Part shown: positions 13,798-21,577 of the stretch, piece by piece
How positions within the stretch are numbered: the first letter of the stretch is position 1
Layout of the letters: the number at the start of each line of letters is the position of its first letter
Origin: JAGHAJ01 sp964559865 [NCBI: uncultured Synergistota bacterium]
GTDB lineage: Bacteria; Synergistota; JAGHAJ01
Assembly: GCA_964559865.1 (NCBI GenBank)
Contig: CAZLJD010000008.1
Location: 1-40,343 of the forward strand
Reading direction: 5' to 3'
Length of the DNA: 40,343 nt
The notes under the pieces: model-generated
What the model saw: the letters and a program-made list of their open reading frames with translations, nothing else
Database searches by the model: none
Told to the model about the DNA's origin: nothing
Translations under genes and position numbers: made by a program

Positions 13798-14697
13798 CTA
13801 CATAAACCTGTAGAACTTCTGGAAAACTTCTAGAAAACCTTTTGAAGTGGGAGAAAGCGCTCTCTGTTTCCTGCAGACATAATATAGCTTTCTCTTAACT
13901 TTAAAATTCGAAAGGGGAACACTCACTAAGCGACCCATCAATATATCATCTTCCACAGCCGTAGCCGAAATTATGGAAATGCCAAGACCTGCTTCAACTC
14001 CTCGCTTTACAGCCTCTATGCTTCCCATCTCAATAACCTGAGAAAATACCACATTCTCCTCTCTTAGTCTCCTTTCCAGAAAAGAGCGAGTAGCTGAATG
14101 AGGATTCGATATAAGTAGGGTTTCTCCCTGTAGGGCCTCTACAGAAACTCCCTTATTATTTGAAAGCCTATGTGAACTGGGAAGAATTAGTATCATCTCC
14201 TCCTCCAAAAAAGGCCTGTATACAAGCATGTCATCCTTTGGGAGGTCACCCGAATCCGAGACAAACGCGAATTCCAACACATTAGAGCGTACCCTCTCCA
14301 AAACTGTATCATAAAAGTTAACATCTATGTTTATTTCCACATTCGGATAGAGAGCATGAAATTCTTTAAGTATCGGTGGAAGAACATAAGTACCTATAAG
14401 TCCACTTGCACCAAAGGACAAAATCCCCGTAGACAATCCTTCTATCTGTGATATCTTAAGAAGATATTCTCTAGTAAGGTCAAGGACAAGCTGCGCATAC
14501 TCGTAGAATATTTTTCCACTTTCATTAAGATATACCTTCCTCCCAACCCTATCAAACAACCTTGTCCCCACAAATCTCTCGATAGACTGAATCTGCTTGG
14601 TTACAGAAGGCTGCGACCGAAACAGTACTTCCGCAGTCTTAGTAAAACTCTGAGTTTTAGCCATCACACAAAATGTCTTAAGCTTATCTAAATCCAC
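13798..14697 (-). CDS. LysR-family transcriptional regulator
   Basis: 299 residues. The N-terminal winged helix (LDKLKTFCVMAKTQSFTKTAEVLF, then SQPSVTKQIQSIERFVGTRLF) is canonical LysR, followed by an effector domain with the CysB/CbbR-like pattern GASGLIGTYVLPPIL. It lies upstream of the ABC/iPGM operon on the same strand and is divergent from the metallo-beta-lactamase gene, so it may control either or both. The effector is unknown; a product of the imported substrate is the usual arrangement. Confidence 0.85.
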   Translation of the reverse strand: MDLDKLKTFCVMAKTQSFTKTAEVLFRSQPSVTKQIQSIERFVGTRLFDRVGRKVYLNESGKIFYEYAQLVLDLTREYLLKISQIEGLSTGILSFGASGLIGTYVLPPILKEFHALYPNVEINIDVNFYDTVLERVRSNVLEFAFVSDSGDLPKDDMLVYRPFLEEEMILILPSSHRLSNNKGVSVEALQGETLLISNPHSATRSFLERRLREENVVFSQVIEMGSIEAVKRGVEAGLGISIISATAVEDDILMGRLVSVPLSNFKVKRKLYYVCRKQRALSPTSKGFLEVFQKFYRFM

Positions 14698-14756
14698 CTT
14701 ACCACCCCCGATATTGTATTATAACACAAGATTATAGAAAGGAGACAGCAATAGAA

Positions 14757-14785
14757 TTGCATTATCCAAACAACAGTGATAAAAT
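14757..14785 (+). promoter_or_regulatory. Promoter giving an apparently leaderless transcript
   Basis: TTGCAT (14757-14762), 17-bp spacer, TAAAAT (14780-14785). The ATG at 14792 begins six bases after the -10 box, at the expected +1. Confidence 0.5.
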
Positions 14786-14791
14786 CCAAGT

Positions 14792-16084
14792 ATGAAAGTA
14801 ATCTTCCTAGGCGGAACCGGAGAATATGGACGCTCATCCTACGCTATTCTGAGCAAAGAGAAGAATATCTTACTGGATTTTGGAGTGAAGAGAACTCTCA
14901 AAAAAAACAAAATTGGGAGCTACCCCAAGATAACAGGAGACATAGCAAAAAAGATCGACATTTCATTACTATCGCATGCCCACGATGACCACTCTTCAGC
15001 CCTACCTTTGCTGTACAAGAAAGGCTACAAAGGCAAGATATACGCCACAGAGGAAACCATAAAACTCGCACATATGTATGTGGAAAACTGGATAAAACAT
15101 GTAGAAACCAGGGGAGGAAAACTACCGTATGAGACACATTGGAAAGAAGCAATAGCATTCTCCCCAATTTCCATTGGAGAAAACAACATAGAAGGCCTCA
15201 AGGTAACTACTGGTCGATCGGGACATATGCTAGGTTCTGTGTGGTTCAGCTTTACAATAGAAAACAAGCGAATTTTCTACTCAGGAGATCTTTGCTTCGA
15301 ATCGATGCTATTTGCATACGATTTACCCAATGAAATACATGACATTGCCATCATCGATGCTTCTTATGGAGTGGACGATACTCATCAAGAGGAACTCGTA
15401 GCCAAATTGCAGCAAAAAGTAAAAGAAATCATAGAAAGGGGAGGAAACATTCTCTTTCCTGTACCCATAAGAGGCAGAGGTAGCGAGCTATTACTCATCT
15501 TAAACGAACTACAGGATTACTTTTCCCAAAAGAAGGTAAAAGTATATGTAGAGGGGAGTATATTGGATGAGATAAAGGCCATAAAAGACAAAAAAAATTG
15601 GCTGAAAGAGAAAGGGTTAAGCGTACTCTTCAGACTCAAAGAGAGCACATTTACGAAAATAGATGACAGAAAAAAGGTAACAGAAAATCTCGTCAAAGGC
15701 AATAGCACTATCATAGTAGCAAATGATGCAATGCTATCTGGTGGAAGCTCCCCGGTATTCTTCGAGTACATAAAGGGTAACAAACGAAATGGAGTAATAT
15801 TCACAGGTTACACAGCACCAGGCACTTTAGGAGCAAAAGTTCTCACACCAAAGGAGAAAGCAAGACACAATGTAGAGTGTGAAACCATAAACTTAAGAAT
15901 AAAAGTTCACTTAGGTTTCCCTGAGTTAAAGAAGCTCCTGTCCATAATAAGACCTAAGCATGCATTTCTTGTACACTGCAGTAATAACACATGCAGAAGC
16001 ACTGCATCCCAACTCAAAAAACTTAGTATCAACATCCACTGCTTCGAGCCAGGAGATACATGGCTCTCCTGGCTACAAGATTGA
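14792..16084 (+). CDS. Metallo-beta-lactamase fold hydrolase, beta-CASP/RNase J-CPSF-like
   Basis: 430 residues. The metal motif SHAHDDH (H62, H64, D66, H67) is followed by GHMLGS (third-ligand histidine), SGDLC, and a long insertion between about residues 200 and 370, as in beta-CASP nucleases. The final motif is IKVHLGFPEL rather than the common FSAHAD form. These enzymes cut or trim RNA, less often DNA. The ATG at 14792 has no clear ribosome site and lies at the predicted transcription start. The gene stands alone, divergent from LysR. Nuclease activity is inferred from the family. Confidence 0.75.
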   Translation: MKVIFLGGTGEYGRSSYAILSKEKNILLDFGVKRTLKKNKIGSYPKITGDIAKKIDISLLSHAHDDHSSALPLLYKKGYKGKIYATEETIKLAHMYVENWIKHVETRGGKLPYETHWKEAIAFSPISIGENNIEGLKVTTGRSGHMLGSVWFSFTIENKRIFYSGDLCFESMLFAYDLPNEIHDIAIIDASYGVDDTHQEELVAKLQQKVKEIIERGGNILFPVPIRGRGSELLLILNELQDYFSQKKVKVYVEGSILDEIKAIKDKKNWLKEKGLSVLFRLKESTFTKIDDRKKVTENLVKGNSTIIVANDAMLSGGSSPVFFEYIKGNKRNGVIFTGYTAPGTLGAKVLTPKEKARHNVECETINLRIKVHLGFPELKKLLSIIRPKHAFLVHCSNNTCRSTASQLKKLSINIHCFEPGDTWLSWLQD

Positions 16085-16333
16085 TACTTCTGTTAAACCC
16101 CTTTTTGAAAACCAAATTACTACATACTAAAAGCAAGCTTCTTCTCAAAGAAACATGTAGATATTGACAACGAGTTCACACACTGCTATTCTTGTTAATA
16201 AGTGAAATCCATAGCAGTAACATTCAGAAAAACCATTTACAAACACCGATACCGCAAAAATACTTTCCACTAAAAGCCGTAACAAGAAATTTCAGGCCGT
16301 TTAAGCCAAAATTTCACAGAGAAATGGCGAAAA
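16085..16333. other. Intergenic region before the HD-GYP gene
   Basis: It contains one good promoter (16164-16192) and a predicted ~135-base 5' leader. No ORF or strong hairpin was seen. Confidence 0.4.
16164..16192 (+). promoter_or_regulatory. Promoter of the HD-GYP gene
   Basis: Consensus TTGACA (16164-16169), 17-bp spacer, TATTCT (16187-16192). Confidence 0.55.
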
Positions 16334-17659
16334 ATGATGTCAGAAAAGAATAAGAAGAGTACAGAAGAGAGTCTAGCTGTCGATGCAACAGAGCTATTAC
16401 TTGCAATTTCCTCCATGGATAGCCTAAACGACCCCATTCTAGCTATACACGCAGCCAGAACAGCATTCATAGCTTACTCTATAGCAAAAGAACTTGGCCA
16501 TCCTGCAAGAGAGCTCTATGACATCCTCGTAGCAGGTCTGCTACACGATGTTGGCCTCCCCGTTTCCCATTCAGATGACTGCATAGCAGCCATAAAAGAC
16601 TTAAACAGGAATGAAGAGTGCGAGGAAATACATTTCCACACGGAACTTGGATACAGACTACTAAACATGTTTAAAAACCTCAAAAGCATAGCAAAAATAG
16701 TCAGATATCACCATCACGCATATACGTGTGAGTCAACCAATGACAAGGTTCCACTCGGCAGCCATATTGTTCACATAGCAGACAGAATAGACATATTTGT
16801 TACAGAGAACTTTGGAGAAGATGAATCGTACAGCAAGGTACTCTCTTCTCCTGCCACACTTGAACAGTTTCTCAAAAGAGCATCCGAAAAGAACTTACAC
16901 CCAAAGTTGGTTCAGCTGTTTATCAATAAAGTAAACCAGAGAGAAGCCTTCTGGTACACACTTTCAGATAAAGTGTGCCTTAAAGAAACCCTAGAAACAA
17001 CACTAAGGAAACTTGGAGCAAAACTACCTGTTGAATCATTCGGTGAACTCTCTAAACTACTATCTTACTTGATAGACTTTAAAAGCCCATTTACAGCCAC
17101 ACATTCCTCCGGTGTAGCCAGAGTTGCCGCACTCTTAGCCAAACATCTAAAATTCCCACCCGAAGACATAGAAAAGATAGAAGTTGCAGGCTTTCTGCAT
17201 GACATTGGAAAAGTTGCTGTTCCAACAAACATCCTTGAGAAACCGTCCAAGCTAACCCAAGAAGAGTATAACATCGTAAAATCACATGCGTTCTATACTC
17301 ATCAGATAATATCCAAGGTCAATGTCTCTTCCAAAATAGTAGAATGGGCATCCTTTCACCATGAAACTCTTAACGAAAAGGGATACCCATTCAAACTCTC
17401 TAAAGACAGATTATCGATAGGATCTAGAATCATGGCAGTTGCAGATATCTTCACAGCTCTTACAGAAAAAAGACCCTACAAGGAAACATTCCCCATAAGA
17501 AGAGTTGTATCCATAATAGACAACATGGCTAATAGCGGAAACATTGACCCACAAATCGTGTGGGTCCTGAAAAAAAACCTAGATCACATGTTATCCGAAC
17601 TAAGAAAAGTCCAAGAATCGGCAACAAATGAGTACCAATCCCTCCGTAGGACTCAATAA
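16334..17659 (+). CDS. Tandem HD-domain protein with a C-terminal HD-GYP domain
   Basis: 441 residues, no membrane segments. An N-terminal HD domain has H71-D72 in HDVGLP, HFH near 100-102 and HHH near 126-128, with a metal-binding D near 150, but lacks the GYP loop. The C-terminal domain is a full HD-GYP: H257, H289-D290 in LHDIGK, HHE followed by NEKGYP (350-352), and ADIFTALTEKRPYK. HD-GYP domains hydrolyse cyclic di-GMP or related cyclic dinucleotides. With no sensor domain of its own, the N-terminal HD may be regulatory. Its link to neighbouring genes is unknown. Confidence 0.85.
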   Translation: MMSEKNKKSTEESLAVDATELLLAISSMDSLNDPILAIHAARTAFIAYSIAKELGHPARELYDILVAGLLHDVGLPVSHSDDCIAAIKDLNRNEECEEIHFHTELGYRLLNMFKNLKSIAKIVRYHHHAYTCESTNDKVPLGSHIVHIADRIDIFVTENFGEDESYSKVLSSPATLEQFLKRASEKNLHPKLVQLFINKVNQREAFWYTLSDKVCLKETLETTLRKLGAKLPVESFGELSKLLSYLIDFKSPFTATHSSGVARVAALLAKHLKFPPEDIEKIEVAGFLHDIGKVAVPTNILEKPSKLTQEEYNIVKSHAFYTHQIISKVNVSSKIVEWASFHHETLNEKGYPFKLSKDRLSIGSRIMAVADIFTALTEKRPYKETFPIRRVVSIIDNMANSGNIDPQIVWVLKKNLDHMLSELRKVQESATNEYQSLRRTQ

Positions 17660-17706
17660 ACACCCTCCCGCACTACTATTTCTACCTCATAGAGTTAACA
17701 CAGAAC

Positions 17707-17735
17707 TTGACACTCTTTGGATAATATGCTTTAAT
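17707..17735 (+). promoter_or_regulatory. Promoter of the nickel transport operon
   Basis: TTGACA (17707-17712), 17-bp spacer, TTTAAT (17730-17735). Confidence 0.55.
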
Positions 17736-17762
17736 AATACTAAGAACAACTAAAATATTATT
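17733..17762 (+). promoter_or_regulatory. Candidate NikR-type operator
   Basis: AATAATA and TATTATT are arranged with a 16-bp gap over and just after the -10 box; the inner six-base halves fit the 6-N16-6 geometry known for NikR sites. The bases differ from the E. coli site and no nikR gene is in the window, so this is tentative. AT-rich sequence makes chance dyads common. Confidence 0.3.
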
Positions 17763-17776
17763 TGGAGGTGGGTAAT

Positions 17777-18598
17777 GTGAAAAAGTTAGCAATCCTGATA
17801 GTTCTTGTTATATTGCTGGCTGGAAGTACTGCATACGCACATTTCCAGTTACTAATACCTTCGAGGATCGTTGTCACAGGGATTGCACCCCAAGAGATCA
17901 ACTTATCCATGCCGTTTGCCCATCCCATGGAAGGCGGTCCCTTCATGGAAATGAAAAAGCCCATGAAATTTGGCGTGATGGTAAACGGAGAAAAAGTTAC
18001 ATTGGACAACATCTTGAAAAGCCACAAAATACCTGTATTCAAAAAATGGAATCCAGAATTCAAAGAATACAAAAACAAAAAGGTAACAGCCTACTACGCC
18101 AGTTACAGCCTCAAGAGACCCGGAAACTACCTCTTTTATCTAGTACCCAAACCCTATTTTGAACCTGCTGAGGACAAGTTTATATGGCAGATAACAAAGG
18201 TAGTAGTAAACGCCTACGGAGCTGAGGAAGGTTGGGATTCCATAATAGGATTAAAAGCTGAAATAGTACCACTCGTAGTTCCCTACGGCATCTGGGAAGG
18301 AAACATATTCAGGGGGAAAGTACTCATAAATGGTAAGCCTGCTTCTGGAATAGATGTAGAAGTTGAGTATTACAACAAAGATGGAAAGGTAAAGCCACCT
18401 GTTGACTCTCTTATTACACAGGTAATAAAAACAGACAACGAAGGAATTTTTTCGTACGCCATACCTTGGGCAGGATGGTGGGGTTTCTCGGCGCTTGGTG
18501 ATGGCGGTAAGATGCAATACAAAGGCAAAATGTACCCCGTCGAGTTAGACGCGGTCATGTGGGTAAAGGCATTCAGCAAGCCTAAAGGAGTAGAATAG
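17777..18598 (+). CDS. nikK: NikK, periplasmic DUF4198 component of nickel ECF transporter
   Basis: 273 residues from GTG 17777; GGAGGTG lies 6 bp upstream, so the longer TTG start at 17762 is rejected because it overlaps that site. A signal peptide ends at STAYA, making the mature N terminus HFQLLIPS. The DUF4198 fold follows, with tandem beta segments (IPLVVPYG, KVLINGKPASGIDVEVEY). In NikKMLQO systems this protein is thought to bind nickel outside the membrane and pass it on. First gene of the operon, one base before nikM. The N-terminal His and an early cluster of Met (MPFAHPMEGGPFMEMKKPM) could bind the metal. Confidence 0.85.
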   Translation: MKKLAILIVLVILLAGSTAYAHFQLLIPSRIVVTGIAPQEINLSMPFAHPMEGGPFMEMKKPMKFGVMVNGEKVTLDNILKSHKIPVFKKWNPEFKEYKNKKVTAYYASYSLKRPGNYLFYLVPKPYFEPAEDKFIWQITKVVVNAYGAEEGWDSIIGLKAEIVPLVVPYGIWEGNIFRGKVLINGKPASGIDVEVEYYNKDGKVKPPVDSLITQVIKTDNEGIFSYAIPWAGWWGFSALGDGGKMQYKGKMYPVELDAVMWVKAFSKPKGVE

Positions 18599-18599
18599 G

Positions 18600-19205
18600 A
18601 TGCACATATCTGAAGGTGTACTCTCAGCACCGGTACTCATACTGGGTGCCGGTGTCACAGCTACTGCAACTTACATAGGTCTCAAGAAAATAAAAGAAAA
18701 AGACATCCCGTTGGTTGGAGTGTTATCCTCCGTCTTTTTTGTAGCATCCCTTATACATGTACCCTTAGGGCCTACAAGTGTACACCTCCTATTCAACGGA
18801 CTAAATGGCATAATTCTCGGATGGACATCCTTCCCATCATTACTAGTGGCTCTGTTCCTGCAAGCGATATTGTTTCAGTTTGGGGGACTCACAACATTGG
18901 GGGTAAATACAATGAATATGGCATTACCTGCAGTTCTATCCAGATATATTTTCCTAAAGCTCATACAATCGAAGGAAAAAATCACAGTAATAACAGCTAC
19001 AGCGGCTGCAGCTGTTATATCGGTAGCAGGAGCAGGGCTACTAGTAGCAACAGATTTATGGCTTACAGGTCAAGCTTTCGCACCAATAGCAAAGCTGGTC
19101 CTTATAGCACACATCCCGATTATGGCTGTAGAAGGCATAGTTACCCCTATCATCGTGTTATTCATACAAAAAGTACAACCTAGTATTTTGGAGGGAAAGA
19201 AATGA
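18600..19205 (+). CDS. nikM: NikM, substrate-capturing membrane subunit of nickel ECF transporter
   Basis: 201 residues starting MHISEGVLS, the conserved N-terminal metal-binding element in which the Met amine and His2 coordinate nickel or cobalt. Six hydrophobic segments follow, with the HVPLGPTSVHLLFNG loop and FGGLTTLGVNTMNMALPA characteristic of CbiM/NikM. Nickel rather than cobalt is inferred from the NikK/NikL partners and absence of cobalamin genes. It overlaps nikL by 4 bp. Confidence 0.9.
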   Translation: MHISEGVLSAPVLILGAGVTATATYIGLKKIKEKDIPLVGVLSSVFFVASLIHVPLGPTSVHLLFNGLNGIILGWTSFPSLLVALFLQAILFQFGGLTTLGVNTMNMALPAVLSRYIFLKLIQSKEKITVITATAAAAVISVAGAGLLVATDLWLTGQAFAPIAKLVLIAHIPIMAVEGIVTPIIVLFIQKVQPSILEGKK

Positions 19206-19774
19206 AAATTCTAAAGTACTTCTTGCCGATAGCATTACTTCTCACTCTCACGAGTCTGGCACATGCCCACAAGATAACAACTTTCGTCTACATCGACAGC
19301 ACGGGCGTAGTACACACAGAAACCTACTTCAGCGATGGGACTAAAGCAAAGAACGCAAAGGTGAGAGTGTATGACAACTCAACAGGTAAACTATTATTAC
19401 AGGGCACTACGAACAATAAAGGCATCTATAACTTCAAGGTGCCTAAAATTACAGATCTAAAGATTGTAGTTGATGCCGAGCTAGGACATAGGAGTGTAAC
19501 GATCATAAAGAAGAAAAGACTATCTGGACTGAGTCAGCCGCCCACAACTTCGCCTAAACTCTCTAAGACCCCTCCTTTACAAAACACTTACTCTGCAAAA
19601 GCCATAGATAAAGCATTAGACAAAAAACTTAAGCCAATCTACACAATGCTGATAGACATCCAACAAAAACTCTCCAAACCTACGATGGCCGAAGTTGTGG
19701 GCGGGATAGGATACATAGTGGGAATATTCGGACTAGTAGCATTTATACTGTCCAGAAGGAAAACCCACAGCTGA
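19202..19774 (+). CDS. nikL: NikL, periplasmic/membrane-anchored component of nickel ECF transporter
   Basis: 190 residues. A signal peptide ends at AHA, giving a mature N terminus HKITTFVYIDS. A beta-rich carboxypeptidase-regulatory-like domain follows (SDGTKAKNAKVRVYDNSTGKL, then GIYNFKVP). A C-terminal membrane helix (VVGGIGYIVGIFGLVAFIL) with a basic tail anchors it. This matches NikL, which replaces CbiN/NikN in NikKMLQO systems. The 4-bp overlap with nikM ensures co-expression. Its stop codon lies in the first arm of the structured region that follows. Confidence 0.85.
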   Translation: MKILKYFLPIALLLTLTSLAHAHKITTFVYIDSTGVVHTETYFSDGTKAKNAKVRVYDNSTGKLLLQGTTNNKGIYNFKVPKITDLKIVVDAELGHRSVTIIKKKRLSGLSQPPTTSPKLSKTPPLQNTYSAKAIDKALDKKLKPIYTMLIDIQQKLSKPTMAEVVGGIGYIVGIFGLVAFILSRRKTHS

Positions 19775-19922
19775 GGTTGGAGGCTTAACTCTATGTCTCT
19801 AAGAAGCACCTCCACACTAAAACAACTATTACCATCCCAGCAGGGAGGGCACATTCCTCCCGCCTCCAACCTCTCACTAAATAGTGACACACCAGCTTAT
19901 AGAAAAATTTCTATAAGTACTA
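19773..19922 (+). ncRNA. Structured intergenic region between nikL and nikQ (candidate cis-regulatory RNA)
   Basis: GAGGTTGGAGGC (19773-19784) pairs perfectly with GCCTCCAACCTC (19862-19873). Inside, GGGAGG (19843-19848) pairs with CCTCCC (19856-19861). TGGAGG of the first arm can instead pair with CCTCCA at 19809-19814, giving mutually exclusive folds. Two further hairpins follow: TCACTA/TAGTGA and CTTATAGAAA/TTTCTATAAG. No ORF fills the gap. A metal-responsive attenuator or riboswitch is possible; I could not match it to the NiCo or cobalamin consensus by eye. Confidence 0.45.
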
Positions 19923-20037
19923 ATCTGAGCATTCCCAAACCTATACCCTATTCTTGATAGGTAATGTATACTTATACAAGCAATCTATATCTCTTTGAAG
20001 AACATAGTTCTCAGCAGCACAAAGAAGGCATTACGAC

Positions 20038-20787
20038 ATGACTGGAAATAACTACATAGAAGGTAAAAGCTTGTTGCACTTATTAGACATAAGAGTAAAA
20101 ATAGTATTTACTCTCCTCTTCTCCGTAGTCATTGCCACAGCCAAAAACCTCCAAGCAATATACATCGGGATACTCTTCTTAGGAGCAATTCTCCTAATTT
20201 CTCGAATATCCATTAGAGATGTGGCAAAGTGTCTTATACCTGCAGAAAGCCTACTACTAATGGTCGTATTGCTTTTACCATTCAGTGTACCTGGTAGGGA
20301 ATGCTTTTGTATATGGGGATTATGCGCCACCGTTGAAGGCCTAAAGTACGCACTGCTTATATTCCTCAGATCTTCTACCGTAATTTTCTGTAACATCTTG
20401 TTTCTTTCTACTTCAGATATATTCACCATCGCCCATGGTTTGCATCACCTAGGTATACCATCTAAACTTGTGAAGATACTTTTCTTTGCTGCGAGATACA
20501 TAGATGTCGTCCTCAAGGAATATAACAGAATGAAAAAAGCAATGAAAGCACGGGCATTCAAACCCGGCACCAACATACACACATACAAAAGTTATGCTTA
20601 CCTCACAGGCATGCTTCTAGTAAAAAGCCACGAACGCGCAGAAAGAATTTACAAAGCAATGCTCTGCAGAGGATTTAGCAACACAATTCCTGTATACAGA
20701 CACTTCCAAATACACAATATCGACAAGGCATTTGCCATTTTAGGGTTATTCTATTTAGTAGTTTTACTCTCAGTTGCCTGGAGGTAA
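20038..20787 (+). CDS. nikQ: NikQ, T-component of nickel ECF transporter
   Basis: 249 residues, five or six membrane helices. It has the conserved LHLLDIRVKIVFTL start, LRSSTVIFCNILFLST, and a basic coupling helix with KAMKARAF and the AERIYKAMLCRGF motif that contacts the ATPase. CbiQ/NikQ transmits ATPase movement to NikM. Preceded by a 263-bp structured gap and followed by nikO two bases later; a weak AAGAAGG precedes the ATG. Confidence 0.9.
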   Translation: MTGNNYIEGKSLLHLLDIRVKIVFTLLFSVVIATAKNLQAIYIGILFLGAILLISRISIRDVAKCLIPAESLLLMVVLLLPFSVPGRECFCIWGLCATVEGLKYALLIFLRSSTVIFCNILFLSTSDIFTIAHGLHHLGIPSKLVKILFFAARYIDVVLKEYNRMKKAMKARAFKPGTNIHTYKSYAYLTGMLLVKSHERAERIYKAMLCRGFSNTIPVYRHFQIHNIDKAFAILGLFYLVVLLSVAWR

Positions 20788-20789
20788 AA

Positions 20790-21488
20790 ATGGGAAAGAA
20801 TGACAATTTTCCTGAAAGGTTTAATCCTAAAGACAGCAAAACGAACTTAATAGAACTAAAAGACATCTACTTTGGGTATGAAAACAGGGAGATACTAAAA
20901 GAATTAGATCTTGCTGTCCCAAAAGGGAGCAAACTAGGGATTACAGGTCCAAACGGTGTGGGAAAGACCACAATGGTGGAAATAATAATGGGCTTTATCA
21001 CTCCATCCTCTGGAAGTATTTACTTCAAGGGAAAGAAAGTACATTCAGAGGAAGACTTCTACAACGTAAGAAAGAGCATAGGATACGTATTTCAAGATCC
21101 TGACGACCAGCTTTTCTCTCCCACTGTCGCTGAGGATATAGCATTTGGCCTGCTCAATATAGGAGTGGAAAGAAACAAAGTAGACTCCATCATAGATGCC
21201 ACATTAAAGAATCTTGGGATATTGCATCTCAAGGAGCGGATAACCTACAGACTCTCAGGTGGAGAGAAGAAACTGGTTTCCATAGCCACAGTTTTAGCCA
21301 TGAAACCCGAGGCGATAATACTGGATGAACCTATAAATGGACTAGATGAAGAAAATAGACAGAGAATAACACTTTTACTCAAAAGACTTGATAGTACATT
21401 ATTGGTAATATCACACAGTATGTCCTTCCTTAAAGAAGTTGCAACAGACATCTTTCTTCTAAAAGAGGGCAAACTCCACCATCTATAG
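20790..21488 (+). CDS. nikO: NikO, ATPase of nickel ECF transporter
   Basis: 232 residues. Walker A GPNGVGKTT, FQDPDDQLFSPTVAEDIAFG (Q-loop with the ECF-typical DDQ), signature LSGGEKK, Walker B AIILDEP, and switch histidine in VISHS. This is the CbiO/NikO ECF ATPase class. Strong GGAGG before ATG 20790. It closes the nikKMLQO operon, which supplies nickel for enzymes such as NiFe hydrogenase or CO dehydrogenase encoded elsewhere. Confidence 0.9.
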   Translation: MGKNDNFPERFNPKDSKTNLIELKDIYFGYENREILKELDLAVPKGSKLGITGPNGVGKTTMVEIIMGFITPSSGSIYFKGKKVHSEEDFYNVRKSIGYVFQDPDDQLFSPTVAEDIAFGLLNIGVERNKVDSIIDATLKNLGILHLKERITYRLSGGEKKLVSIATVLAMKPEAIILDEPINGLDEENRQRITLLLKRLDSTLLVISHSMSFLKEVATDIFLLKEGKLHHL

Positions 21489-21532
21489 CTACTGCTGCAC
21501 CATTCAATAAATTTCCTTCGGCAAGGAGGGGG

Positions 21533-21560
21533 AGTTTGCCCCCAGATTTGGGGGCAAACT
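21533..21560. terminator. Strong hairpin between convergent nikO and sugar-binding protein genes
   Basis: AGTTTGCCCCC pairs perfectly with GGGGGCAAACT over a 6-base loop. There is no U-run on either side, but its position between converging operons favours a bidirectional terminator. Confidence 0.5.
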
Positions 21561-21577
21561 GTGGGGGAAAGATTATG

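Noticed and set aside
19773-19922. Assignment as a NiCo riboswitch
   Set aside because: The known consensus could not be matched by eye; kept only as a structured element of unknown class.
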